Shown piece by piece: positions 22,372 to 34,834 of a DNA stretch of 64,000 nt. The notes beneath the pieces were generated by a model. It searched no databases and had not been told where the DNA came from. It saw only the letters and a program-made list of their open reading frames with translations. The first letter of the stretch is position 1, and each line of letters begins with the position of its first letter. The translations under genes were made by a program, and so were the position numbers. Source of the DNA: Nectonema munidae (Eukaryota; Nematomorpha; Nectonematoida; Nectonematidae). The stretch covers positions 1 to 64,000 of the forward strand of contig JAUIRK010000248.1 of assembly GCA_030549495.1 (NCBI GenBank), in the 5' to 3' direction.

Positions 22372-25300
22372 ATGGCTGCTGTTCATCAATCAAAACTCTT
22401 ACCTCTAGGTTATTTATATACTAGTTATAGATGGATATTAAGGAATATATATATATACTTCTAAGATAACTATATAATAAGTTTGTAATGATTTTAAAAT
22501 TTACTGATGGAAGTGTTGCCTCAATTATCATGATTTGTGAGGGACTGAAACACTTATCTTTCATTTTAATGCTTAAACAAATTTTTGCTTTCTTTAATCA
22601 GCAAAATTCTTTAGTTTGCTTTTGTATACCATCATTTAAGGTGCTGTAACATCAGCTGGTCCTATTATTTTACCCTTTTGAATAAGCTTTATAAGATTCA
22701 AAACTGTTTCTTCACCTTTATTAATTTTTATTATTTAGAACATTCCGACTTTTCTCATCTTAACATTTTTGAAATTTGTCTTCTTTCTCAATGTATCTTT
22801 TTCTATAAGTCTTCGATACTTCATCTTTATTTTTGAATAGCTCAGTTCATGACATTCTACTCGGCATCTCATGAAAATCCTTTTTATAATACTAATTCTA
22901 GGTCTTACTTCAGTAAAATGAATTTTGACACCTAATAAATAACATCCTACTTCTTTTGGATTATTTAAATACAAACATCTGTCTTCCTAGCAATTCTCAA
23001 TCTTTCCCATCCGCCATCCATTTCTTAAACGTTTGCTATTTCATTTTTATGCTTTATACTTTTTTACTTCGTTTTTTCTTTTCTTTCTTCCTTTGTCTTT
23101 ACCAATTTTTTAATACTTTTTTTCATTGTTACTTTTATCAATATTTTCGTCTTTTTCATATATGTTTCCCCTTCCTGTCTTTCACCACTCTTATTCATTT
23201 TAACGATAAATATTTCTTCTCTCGTTATGCTTATATCTTTTTCACATTATGCTGGTGCTAACATCCCGATGAAACTTGCCTTTCTTTGTTTTCTCTAGCT
23301 ACAAAAATCTACACATCAGAAAAAGTTATTGCAAATAATTTCTTACTTCCTTTTCTACCTATTTTATTTTATTTCATACCTGAGGTATCAACTTTTAATT
23401 TTTATATAGAAAAATAAAAGCATTTGTTCCCAATAGCATTAGTTATATACAAAATACATATATACAAATTAGGGGCGTATATATGGGGGGGGGGGGGGCT
23501 AGTGAGTTATAAAATTAACTCGTGTAGATAACAGGAAATCTCCTTCATCTTTCTTCCAAGAACATAAAATTAATTTTAAATTATGCGATAATTAAATATA
23601 ATGATAAATTCAATGTGTTCAATATATCAAATTGATTTATATTATACGATTTTTACATGTAAAATTAGATAGTAAATGTTTTCCGAGTGATAATGAGGTT
23701 TTAACTTTAGAATCGTTCTTAATTCTGGTTTTTTTCTTATTTCTTGTTATTAAAGGAACATGTTCATCAATTCTGTCTACAAGCCTTTTAGAAGTTCTAC
23801 CTATGTAGGATGAACCACATCCACAATTACACATGTAGATTACACTACTTTTGTTAAATTTAGATAGAACATCTTTACGGGGAACAGTTTCTAGATAAAT
23901 AATCTTTCAGATAATAATTTTCCAACTTTAAATCTATAACATTAACATAATTCAAAATTAACTTTATACGTTTATCATATTTCAATCTAACTTGGTCACC
24001 TTAATAAACAAGAACCAAAAACAATTTTCTTCTTTATAGCTATATGAAAAACGGTATTAACTTTTTTATTCACGTCTAATTTGATAAACTTCTCAATAAT
24101 TTCAGATGGATAGCTATTTTTAATTCATATTTCATGATACATATAAATCTTAGGTACGAGGAAAGCAAATTCCTTTCTATATCTATATTATATATAAATG
24201 TGTAGTTGAATTCGGTGTTATTTTTCTCCATTCTTCTCTGACCCAAAAGAAGAAAATGTAACTCTGGTTCCATTGCCAAGATCTATCAATATCTAAAACC
24301 GCTTTGAACACAGCTCTAATGAAAACAACTATTAATTAAAATTTCACCCTACATTATTAATAAGTTCAAATGGTTTAATTATTTCAATACTTTTTTAGAG
24401 CTAATTGACAAGTGCATTGGTTCGCGAATTCAAGTTATTATGAAGGCTGACAGAGAACTTGTTGGAACTCTTCTTGGCTTTGATAATTTCGTTAGTAAGT
24501 TTTAAATTGATAAATTCTATTTGAAATTAGAAATTTGATCCTTATATAACCAATCAATTAACTAACTATTAAAAGGCTGCATTTTGAACAACACTGTAAT
24601 GGCGTTGAAATTATTTTTCGTATAACGGTAGAATGGTGATTGGCAAATTAGGATTTGACTAAGTAGATTCCCGAAAATAGGAAACTGCCCACTGGACTCG
24701 ACAAATTTTATCCTGTTACCGCGGCTATCTGATTCAAAAATTACTCCGCTACTTTAGAATATATGGTTTGTTTACTCGAATTCATGGCTGATTATTATAG
24801 CAATTATGCACTATTACATACAGAATATCAATACGAATAACATTACAGAATATAAAAAGGTTTTGATATAAAAATACTTTGACGCAATGCAAAAGAGTTA
24901 AATATTAAATTTTTTATCCTTCTCCAAGAATTCACCATTGAACACTGTACATTACTGTACATGAACACTTAAGATTGGAAAATGTAGCCTCACATCAATC
25001 TTATAGATCGATATTGTGATAAGTGATAGCAAATAGCATTCATTTTTTAATATCATTTTTCAAAAATTATAAGCTCAATAATTGAACAAAATTATTGAAT
25101 ATTTAAAAATCAACTTAACAAACGAAAATATTAAGAAAACCCGTATCTGTTCATTTTTTGAAAAATAAAAAAGTGACCTTCACTTCACTATCCTATCCTA
25201 ATAATGATGCATTCACAAACAGGCGTATATAAGAGAAAGAAAGCGAGAGATTTATTTAATTAACAACACTATATAGATCATAAAGCTAAAATAAAAAAAA

Positions 25301-28149
25301 TAAAAAACAATTCATTTTAACGTGTATAAATACTGTTAAATTAGTGATAGTGAAGTATGGGTACACAAAAAGGCTATCAAAAGCCACTCAGTGTGTAAAT
25401 TTTGAATAAAGCTGAAAAAACGAAGTAGTTGAATATGAGTATATTTCAATGTGAGTCAATGTCGCCTACAAATATAACAGTTATTTAAATCACATGGCAA
25501 ATACTGTTCCAAAAAATCTTTTAATGCTATTCTTATATTTTGAAATAGATGTCAACATGTTATATTCATAAATAACGGGGTTATTTTATTTAATAATTCC
25601 GCAATTTTACTAGAAATGGTTTGTTTATAAAACCTAGTTTTGTCATGCTCAATGTGTGATGATCCAAGAGAAGGAAAGCGTGTATTGTGGTAATGAAGTT
25701 CACTTTCTAAAGTACGTATTCCAGTTAAGGGCTGTGCAATGCATCCCTTAACTTCAAGGAATTTTGTGACCATAAGTAGATCCAAATCCTCAATGAAATG
25801 ACTCCTTCGATGGTTAGGCCAAAAAGATTATTACTCTCAAAATAGTTTGGAAAATACAAGAAGACTGATTCATATTTGAAGTGTAAACGACAACCAAAAT
25901 GATAAGGATAGAAGAATTGGAAAATTTATTTAGACAAAAGCTTTTTACAATAAAAGGTGCTAAATTGCAATGATAATGCCAATAATATGAATACAAAGTA
26001 AATTGAAGGAAAAGTGGGCGATCTGTTGAAGCATTTTCTGTTTTGTGTGGAATGAAAGGATTCAAGAAAGGGAAGATGCCTCTTTGGTTTGTAGCAGCTA
26101 TACACAAAATTCTCACTTGATCCAAATCGAAAGAATGTGTAGGATTTGCTTTTATGTGTAATGCCATATGAGAAGGATGTGAGGCGTCCGAAAAAATTTT
26201 GATAGATTATTTTTGTGATTTTATATTCTTAACGATAAGGGATCTGTTGTTTTAGCAATCGATACACTTTATTTGGTATATGACGTTTTTAATTTTATTT
26301 TAATCAACGTGTTCATACTTATTCTGTTTGAAAATACGTTTTAATTGATTTTCATATTTGAACATTAAACAAATATCAAATTTATCCAAAACTTTTTAAA
26401 TTTATTTGCGTCATTTGTGATAATATATTTGTTTACTTTATCAATGCCATCAAAAAATTCTTTAAAATATCTTAGTGTGATCAAACATTTCAGAAGACAC
26501 CTTAAGAGCTTTTTTAATCGCTGTTTTACGATAAGAATTTTGTTCTAATACTTCTCTAATTTTATAAATTTCTACAGAATTTTCTTGACCTGTTATATTT
26601 AATGATTAATACTGACCTTTTTTGCGAATATGTGTGATTACTAGTAAAATCTGGATATCTATACACTGTCAAACTAAAACCATTCTTATTTTTAGTTATT
26701 TTACAATCTAAAAAAGAAATGGATTTTTTTCCTTCAATTTCAAAAGTGAAAACGAGCATATTTTTAGTATATACTATATAGTAATAGTATATATAGGGAA
26801 TGTTTAGAAAATATCAACTTGTGTAGGTGGAATGGAAAGTAAAATATCATCAATGTATCTAACTTAAAATTCTGGTTTAGGTGTCTTGTTCTGAAATACA
26901 ACGGTTTCACATTCTTTCTTCCGTAACAAAATGAACAATTGGAACACTGCATGAGCTCCTTCAATCTGTTTATATATCTGTTCCAAAATTGTGAAATAAT
27001 TGCTTGAAAACATTAGATTAACTAAAGATAAAATTTCACTTTTTGATAAACTTGTGTATTTAGTTGAAACTTTATTATCATCATTTAGTAATGATCCAAG
27101 AGAGGACAAAGCTAGAGATCTAAAGGTACATTGGTAAATAATGATTGATCGTCAAAACTAACAGACGTTATCAAAGTTAACAGAAAATCCTTTACGATCA
27201 GTAACATTTTGTAGCATTGATGCTAAATGTTTTGAAATGTTGTAAAATGCGCTATTACAAAAGCTTAAAATGGGAGGAAGAGGTAACCTTACGACAAGTA
27301 GGTTACCTGGTTTATGTATCTTTATTAAACCGTAGATATGTGGATAAAAAGAAAAATCTGAACAAATTCTTTGAATGAAATTTGATCTTTTAAAAGTAAG
27401 GAGTTGGAACTCTTCTCTAGAGTGGAAAGAGGATTAGCATTCTTCCTTGTTATGATGCTGAAAAAGGCCTCTTCAAGGGCCTTTTTTTAATGTTTTTCTT
27501 ATTTGAGGGGGTGGGGGCTGAGAGAAGGGTATTGTTCCAGAAAACAAAAAAAATTGTAAAACTGAATTTCTATGTTTAATTTTTTAAAGCAAACTTTTTA
27601 AAATTAAACAGTACAACTAATTAAATTTGTTTCCCAAAATCATACACATAACTTTTTTCCTAAGATAGTATTTTTAGCTGTGGGCCAATTTCTTTCATTG
27701 GAGGTGCTGAAGCTCCTCTGCTAATGTTAAAAAAGTGTTCAACCATGTGTGCCCTGTTCACGAATACGTTTACACACTTTGTATATGCATATATTTAAAA
27801 ACGGTTGTTCATAGTCTTCATAGTTTGCTCTATGTACTTTAAAGTAGGCAAAGGTAAAGACGGATGAATGTTTGTATAAAGAGTTTTTAAATTTCGCTCT
27901 CTTTTCAGATATGGTTTTAGAGGATGTTATTGAGTAGTAAGTTTTTGCCTTTCCATCTTGTGCAGCTTACGCCATTTTGTTGTTCTTAGCGAAAACACTC
28001 CCGAAGGAAGACGAATCACAAAGCTGCATCAAATTCTATTAAATGGAAACAACATTACAATGGTACGAAACTACCTTTATCTCTTTTCTCATTTCCACCT
28101 TGTCATCTAAACTTCATCTTTTTAGCTCATACCTGGAAGTGAAATGTGA
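22372..28149 (+). CDS. LSM5: U6 snRNA-associated Sm-like protein LSm5, complete, 5 exons
   Basis: Subunit of the LSm2-8 ring, which binds the U6 snRNA 3' end in the nucleus, and of the cytoplasmic LSm1-7 ring, which promotes decapping and decay of mRNA. Exons: 22372-22408, 24399-24494, 27909-27936, 27990-28062, 28126-28149; 258 bases, 85 residues (human 91). Exon 1 encodes [12 protein letters not shown], matching the human start MAANATTNPSQLLPLE in style. Exon 2 gives [20 protein letters not shown] then [11 protein letters not shown] (Sm1). Exons 3-4 give [18 protein letters not shown] and [16 protein letters not shown] (Sm2, with the RNA-contacting NGNN). Exon 5 ends LIPGSEM. All introns are GT-AG and all phases close; the exon 1 donor (GTTATT) is weak. 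Introns 1 and 2 contain antisense Penelope-like fossils. The ends diverge from ETFDH upstream and converge with the metalloprotease. Confidence 0.96.
23637..24080 (-). mobile_element. Penelope-like element fossil: GIY-YIG endonuclease end
   Basis: A minus-strand piece carrying the GIY-YIG endonuclease region of a Penelope-like element ([20 protein letters not shown], then IDEHVP), preceded by part of the linker that follows the reverse transcriptase. It lies in intron 1 of LSM5, antisense to it. The copy is a broken, truncated fossil with no recognisable reverse transcriptase attached. Confidence 0.7.
25810..27420 (-). mobile_element. Penelope-like element fossil: reverse transcriptase to GIY-YIG tail
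   Basis: Running down the minus strand are an RT motif around 27300-27350 ([13 protein letters not shown]), a middle RT block at about 26930-27110 ([26 protein letters not shown]), an active-site block near 26800-26880 (YIDDIL), the [19 protein letters not shown] block near 26640-26740, a linker, a GIY-YIG start near 26270, and the C-terminal stretch at 25990-26167 ([20 protein letters not shown]). This order is that of Penelope-like elements. It lies in LSM5 intron 2, antisense. The copy is broken in many places and looks old; a 77-codon frame just beyond (25552-25785) may be part of its tail. Confidence 0.72.
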
Positions 28150-28180
28150 TTAATGCCACCATCTTTATTCCTCTTTTTTG

Positions 28181-28186
28181 AATAAA
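28181..28186 (+). terminator. LSM5 polyadenylation signal candidate
   Basis: AATAAA 32 bases after the LSM5 stop codon, a normal position for a very short 3' untranslated region. A T-rich stretch follows. Confidence 0.55.
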
Positions 28187-28189
28187 CTC

Positions 28190-29575
28190 TTTATACTTTC
28201 TACTTTTTCGACTGCCATTTTTAAGATAGCGTCTTATGTAATTTAGTTTTCAAACTGAAGTTCGCGGTGCCTAGTCGATCGCGAAGCATTTCCATGGGGA
28301 CCTAGAAGTGGACACTGAGTGGATCGTTTTACGCAACATATTACACCCATATTGGGTCATTTGCGATGTTTGTCAACAAGTTACATTTAAAAGAATGAAT
28401 AATTTGGTCTTTGAATTGAGTAAACTATTTTTACGTTTTTATTGTTTTTCAGGCCTGATTTCATAGATGTAAATGTGCCTTTTTCTTAATGGCCTAAAAA
28501 TAAAATATGACGGCTCATACTTGAAATTTGGTTTTACTGCATTAACCATCTGGTGGGAAAGAGAAACATAAGTGTCTTTTGTATTCTCAAGTGTTAGCAT
28601 CCAACAAAATTAACGAAGCTGAGTTTAACGAAGTTTTTTTTGTTTAACGGAAGTTAACGTTAAATTTAATAATATTATTTATAAAACAACTCTGAATTTT
28701 TGGCTTTTGTTCTAAATTAAAAAATTTTAATTCAATGACATGTTTTCCTTCGGTCCGTTACACACTGAGATATGTTACCGTCAGAAAAAGCAACATCCAA
28801 GGATTCTCTTGTATTTCGTTGGCGCGCTCTTTTAACATTCAAATGTGGAAGTCGGCTGGATGTATTTTTGTACCTCTACCAGTAAAAAGGCTTTTTTTAT
28901 TAATTTTTCTTAAAGTGAGCTTAATTTACCTCTTCAAATTTTATAAAATTAGCCATGCGTTCATTAAATTGAGTGAAACAAATAGAACTGAAAAATCATT
29001 AGAAAAAAGTTAACGGACTTCAAGTTAACACTTATGTTAGACACTTATGAATTTAACTTAAAAGTTTAAAATAAATAATTAGCCTCGTTCGAATTAGCGC
29101 TTTTATGCCCAGCTCTAAGTGTTAGTTAGCATCCACTTTTCTAAAGCCCCTCAAGTGAAGCTTGCACTGGAAGTGAAGCACTTGAGTTCAATAAACAAAA
29201 CTATTGACTATTTTAAACGTCAAGTTTTAAGAGTATATCTGTTGTCTAAAAGTTCCACAACATAGGAGAACAGTTGATATTATTACCTTGCTGTGGAGAT
29301 ATATTTAATTAGAAGTTCAGAACTTCTAAAGTTGAAGCATTCAATGTGTTCAAAGTTTTTTTAACAATAATCTCGTACGGGTATTCATCAATATTGACAA
29401 AAATTCCACATAATACAATTAAGTTCCTTCCAAAAAGTTCTTTACTGCTGCAAACCAACCTTGCACGTTTTCAAAACCCCACGTCTAATTGGTGTCGAGG
29501 CCAATTATCAGACAAGCAGTTTAAATACACCCCATTTAGTTAGTTTTATTAAACACACACACTTGTTTTTATAGC
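28190..29575. other. Intergenic region 3' of LSM5; possible small inverted-repeat element
   Basis: No gene recognised. A less AT-rich patch lies at 28255-28380. At about 28600-28670 and 29005-29035 there are GTTAACGGAAGTTAACG-like strings in opposite orientation near AGTGTTA motifs (28588 and again around 29025 reversed), which could be the ends of a 0.45-kb non-autonomous element; the match is too loose for a firm call. Confidence 0.4.
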
Positions 29576-29582
29576 ACTAAGC

Positions 29583-30390
29583 TTACAGATATCTATATCC
29601 AAAAAATTTATTGAGTTTGCTTTCTCTTATTGTGAATTTTATTCCTGGATTAAAAGCATTAATAAATTTGTATAACTCATCTAAAGAACTCACGTCTTTA
29701 TGCGAAGGTAGTACATCGTCGACATATCGACACTGAAATAAAGCTCCAAACTTTTCAATGCGAGAAATGCTCATCCCCAATTTCAACAGAAATAAATTGG
29801 CTAAGACGATAGAGTTGATACCCCCATGAAAAATCTTTCCATTTGTTTAAAATATGGTCAATAATTCTCTTCACCACACATCCATCTATTTCTATATCAT
29901 TAACGTAGAGATCCAAGGCATAATTTAGGGCTTTTTCTCTTGGGGTTCTCGTAAAGAAACTTTGTACGTCAATATGAAAAAAGTTGCATTCATTCGACTT
30001 CAAATATCCGATCTTGCTCAGCGAAAAGCTTAGAGATTTAATGTGAGTACCAAATTTCAATAGGTCTAGGGAAATAAATCCATCTTATGTAATTTTGGGA
30101 GTCCGTACATGTTGATAACAGTAGACATCCCAAGTTTTATATTTTCGAAAGATATTTCTATATATTAATTTTTTTTGAAAGATATTTCTATATGTTTATT
30201 TTACTTTATACTGAATAAAGCACTGCGGAACTCAATTTCTTTCTTTTGAAAGGATTAGTGGAAAGCTCTTTGAATGATTCTGCATCGGAAACAATATCAT
30301 CCATTTTTTTCCACATAATCTTTCTTCTCAATTTCGGCTTGTCAGACTTCACAATTACTAAATTTTCTTTTTTCTCAAGTTGGCTTTATC
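29583..30390 (-). mobile_element. Penelope-like element fossil: reverse-transcriptase fragment
   Basis: A third minus-strand Penelope-like copy. The order is an N-terminal region near 30230-30390, an RT motif near 30080-30110 (MYGLPKLHK), a central block at 29755-30060 (FFHIDVQSFFTRTP, NALDLY-type helix, GYQLYRLSQFISVEIGDE), and the active-site block at 29600-29750 (CRYVDDVL, FNPGIKFTIRESK). It stops before any GIY-YIG region. It is broken and truncated, and directly abuts the repeat family that starts at 30391. Confidence 0.7.
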
Positions 30391-31750
30391 CCTATCATTG
30401 ACGGGGGCAATTTTAGCCCCTCCCCTCTCAACTAAAATTTCTATTGTACAAAATTAGCTAAATTATATGCCCTCAAACTTTTTGACTTCCTGAAATCGTT
30501 AGCTGCATCTTTTGATACCATTTTCATGGTAGTTGAATGAACCTCTCATGTCAAAAACTGTTAATCAAATGTACTTTTTTCAACAAAATTTTTATATTAT
30601 AATGTCTATAACTCATAACTTAGCGTTTATATTAGATACACCGTTGAAAATTTTTAATCATATATATATACATTGGACACAACACTTATATATACAAATT
30701 TTCCCAATAAACATTGCATATTTGTAAAATCCCAGAGTCATTTTTTTAATTTGGTTTTCAAAATGTCTAAAGGTGTCAATCAATGTTGTGGTTTATATCC
30801 GAAACTTCAAGAATACTAATTAAATTTCAAACTAAATATATTTTTTATATCAAATCTACCATGCCGATTTCGTTTCTCAGATCACTTTTTAGCGACTATG
30901 AATTGGAAATGTGTAAAAGTATTTGCAGTTTACGTCTGAGAAAGTGTCCCCAAAAACATGTATACACATTTTAAATAATTTTTTTTTAATAAATCGAACA
31001 TGCAGATTTTATTTCTCCAATCATTTTTTGCAATTAGATTGTGAAAATTTTAATCATATTTGTGGTTGGCGGCAAAAATTTATTTCCTAGAAATTATTTA
31101 TATACTCAATAAAATATATTTTTTATACTAGAACTAGATGATCGCCATGCTGATTTCCATTTTGGGCTCCGTTTTCGTAATTAGTATGTGAAAATGTCAA
31201 TCAAATATGTTAATTTCGCCTGAAAATTTTCTTTAAAAACATTTATTCACATTTTAAGTAAAATATTTTTAAAACTAAATTGCCCATGCTGATACGATTC
31301 TTTGGCTAAGTTTTTATCATTACTGTGAAAAAATGTGTCAAAGTACAAATAGAATTTGTGATGCCTGAAAATTATCTCATAAACACTCCCACATTTTAAA
31401 TAAAATATATTTTTTATTCTTAATTTTTTTATTACGATGCTCCCTTCATTTCCGCACTTAGTTTTCCCAATTAGGGTGCAGGAATATGTTATCAAATTTG
31501 ACATTTTGGAAAAAACATTCTGAAAAAAACTATTTTCTCAAAAAACTCAAACCAAAAAATTCACTGTCGATTGAAAATCACTATTAAAATTTTGATTGAG
31601 GATAAAATTCTGACTAAAAATATCCCACAAATTAAAATAATTTTTTTTATACAATATGGTCCATGTTTTTCTTTTCTGTACTTCTTTTTCGTCATTACAG
31701 TGTAAAAATGGGTGAAAGTGTCAATCAAATTGCTAAAAATCAGTTTTTTT
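30391..31750. repeat. Dispersed repeat family, copy B, with about six ~140-150-bp tandem units
   Basis: Starts CCCTATCATTGACGGGGGC and is colinear with copy A (9424-10180), sharing GCTGCATCTTTTGATACCAT plus TTTCATGGTAGTT at 30501-30533. Tandem units marked by CCATGCNGATTTC-like strings recur at about 30858, 30997, 31145, 31284, 31436 and 31661, twice as many as in copy A and more diverged. No protein is encoded. Confidence 0.7.
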
Positions 31751-31759
31751 CCGAAAAAT

Positions 31760-32380
31760 CACTTTTCAAGTTTGTTCTTACAATCGTAACTAATTTATAG
31801 TACAAAAATTTAAGTGTGCGAGAAGTAAGGGAACTGAAGCACATTGAAATGAGAACGCGCAATCATAAGAAAAATGAAATAGTAACACGTTTAATAAAGT
31901 GCTTTTATATCGCCGATATAGTAATCCTTTCAGGAGCTATATAGTTTTAAGAAACAAGTATGTAACTTGTCTTAAAAATCTGCTATTGAGATTTTCAAAA
32001 AACATCTTGAACGTGAAGAAGAAACTCCTACATTATGAATCAAAAATCTTAAACCTTTATCTTATAAGTTAATTTAATTATCTCAATTGACTAAAAAGTG
32101 ATCTAAAAATTTTCAAACAGTTAGAGTGAGTTACCATAAATATGTCAGACATCAATATATAAAAGCCTTTTATTTTTAAAGATATATGCAATAGTTTAAG
32201 AAAAAAGAAGGGGGGGGGGGGGCTAAAATAGTCTGAAAAAATGAAAATAGCCCGTCATGAATAGGGCTACGTTCCTTTTTCGGTATAGGGATCCTTCCAC
32301 ATATCAATCCTCGTATAAGACACACCCTTAAACAATCCTGTAAATTACTGTCAAATACAGAAGGACAACAAACTAATTTG
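31760..32380. other. AT-rich stretch with a 13-base G run
   Basis: No gene recognised beyond the candidate terminal exon at 32387. A run of 13 G lies at 32210-32222. A minus-strand AATAAA at 32168-32173 could serve as the metalloprotease poly(A) signal. Confidence 0.4.
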
Positions 32381-32386
32381 TCTAAT

Positions 32387-32492
32387 TCAATTACATGAAG
32401 GCAAAATACTGTTCTTGAGTGACAAAAAAACTTTAGACATGAAAGTTTGAACCTCACATTGGATCCACAATTCATCCTCCTTAGCAGGAACT
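32387..32492 (-). CDS. Candidate last exon of the M12B metalloprotease
   Basis: After an acceptor TTTTAG on the minus strand, this 106-base segment continues the metalloprotease frame in the correct phase (exon 34835-34954 leaves two bases) and adds 34 residues (VPAKEDELWIQCEVQTFMSK ... LPSCN) to a TGA at 32387-32389. It would place two cysteines after the catalytic domain. No family motif confirms it, and the alternative that further disintegrin or cysteine-rich exons were missed is open. Confidence 0.3.
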
Positions 32493-33273
32493 CTAAAATC
32501 TGTTTCATTATATTAGTGATGCCCACTTTCTCACTTATGGTGTTTGGGATTCAAAAATAGTTCGGGTTAGAGAAAATTTGACTTAGTGGAGTTTACTTCC
32601 ATAAGTATAAGCAATTGCACATCTTTTGTTACATTATGGAAAATTGTTTTCAAGCTCATCAAATGTTTCTCCAAATAATAGTGAAGTATTCAAAGTATTT
32701 TAATTTGCCATGAAAATTTTATATGCCATGATGAATAAAAAAATTAAAATTAATCTATGGTGCGAAACATTATCAACAAACTTATAACAAAAGAATATTT
32801 AAATTGTTTGCAAAAATTAAGCAATGTTTTGAATTTCAAAGTCGAAATTGTATAAAAATAAGTTTTTACTTATTAACCTTTTTATACGATATAGAAGATT
32901 GATAGGCGAGTTCTCGGGCGAAGAAAGGCTTTTGATTTTTCAAGATATTTTTTAAATTCTATAATTTCAGATTTCTAGGTCAATTAGGTATGATTAATCG
33001 GTCAAACGTGATCAAGTAAGTGAAAAGGTCGAAGTAAAAAATTTATTTCATTACAAAAATATAAAAAAATTTAATGAAAGCATCTAAAATTTTTTGTGAA
33101 AAATGAGGGTATTTGAGCGTTCTTTTAAAAATTTGTAAAAACAGTTTAACAAAAGGTTTTAAAAAAAAGAAAGTAAAACTGTTTGCTCACAAGTTTAAAA
33201 GAAGTAGAAAATGTAGAAAAATATATTGCTAATGTTTTGAGGAACATTTTCGAAGAATGGTTTACCCGCGTGC

Positions 33274-33291
33274 TTCAAGAATGTTCTAGAA
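33274..33291. promoter_or_regulatory. Perfect four-pentamer heat-shock-element-like site
   Basis: TTCAAGAATGTTCTAGAA is four alternating TTC/GAA units with exact two-base spacing, the arrangement bound by heat-shock factor. A further GAACATTTTCGAAGAA lies 25 bases upstream. No heat-shock gene is visible nearby; the site falls between the candidate last exon and the catalytic exon of the metalloprotease. Confidence 0.4.
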
Positions 33292-34834
33292 CTTTTTTTG
33301 CTCTCGGTGACAACTGACTTCGGCATTTCACTTCATCATCATTCTGTTTGAAGCCTTTAAGTATTTTCGGTATTTTCTAAAATTTCAAAGTATGTCAAAA
33401 TGTAAATTCACTTTTAACCTAGAGCTCATATTCCATGCCTTTTGTGTAACCATTTTTTAGATGGATATAGCATAATACGATATCTAATAATGTGCGGAAA
33501 ATGTTTTGCAAATCAGAAGTTAAACAATTTCTCAAGCTCAATGAGAAATTTCAATTATTTGAGCATGAGCATATACTCAAAGCACCACTACCATGTTTCC
33601 TTACGATCCGTATTTACTTCTCTTGAAAACCTCTTTCAAATGATCTAATTAACCATTTTTTCTTCCACAATTGAATCTCAAAATGTTAGCATGCAATCTT
33701 TTCTTTTTCAATAATTGGTTGGCTATTTATTTCAATGGGTAGGTAATTTCTAACTTATAAGTTTAAAGCTGGTGCTACTTTGTGAAATGCTAGTGCTATA
33801 TGCTTTGTTGTTTCTTGCATGTAGGGAGTTTATGTTTGTATTTAAGTAGGAATCAACAAATATCCGAAAATTGTTTTAAAGCGCCAAAGTGTGTCACCAA
33901 TAAATGCAGTCATGACAACTTTGGGCGATCGTGAAATGTCGTACACAATCGAAAAAATCACTTCGCTAATGAGAAGTCTTGGGCAGTTAAAAGTCAATAA
34001 AGTTAACTTTTGAATTCTAATACCATTCATTCTAAAACATGTAAATAGCTTTATTTCATAAAGTTTGTGCAAAAGAAGCCCAAGTTATTAGGTCAAGAAA
34101 AGGCACCTTTTTAAATATTCTATTTTTGTAAGTAATCTAAATTTTGTAAAATTTAACAAGTTAACAAAGAAAGAGAGAGCATTTTACAATTTTGGAATTG
34201 CGAAGACTTCGCAAATTTGTGAAGAGTTCACAAAGCAACTAAAAAGTAAAATTCTTTTATAATTATTTGACGGATCATTATAATATAGATAAAATTTTAG
34301 ACTCATCCACTCTGGCACATAATTATTGAAGAACAGAATCTTCGAATCTTACAATGAAAGAAGATGCATTTGATTTATATAGAATTATCGAATCTGATGA
34401 TGTTGTATGTGGTATAAATAAAGAAAGAACATGGAAAAAAGAAATATATCTCTTATCTAGCACAGGCAACAGACAAGGGAAGGATAAATTCCAGGGTTTC
34501 CAAATAATTACGTCTTTTCAAAAGAGAACACTTAAAAATATTAAATAGTATCTTCTTACAATGATAATATTAATAATATAATTGACACAAGTGATTATAG
34601 AATAATTTTTTGTGTCAATTTTTTTACAAATAAGATCAACTTTTTGAGGGCGTTACGTCAACTTTTGTTGTTCCTACGATGACGAGAAAGCTGAAAATAT
34701 AATGAAAACGGTTCAAGTGAACAAGATAAAAGTTCGCGAAGCATGATTCGCTACACGCCCATCAAATTTACAGCCCCTTTGCACAAGGATGTATGAATTG
34801 ACATTGAGTGCGATGAAATTTTGGAAAAACTTAC

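Noticed and set aside
22956-23261. 101-codon plus-strand frame rich in Phe and Tyr
   Set aside because: Pyrimidine-rich sequence in an LSM5 intron; no domain and no splice support.
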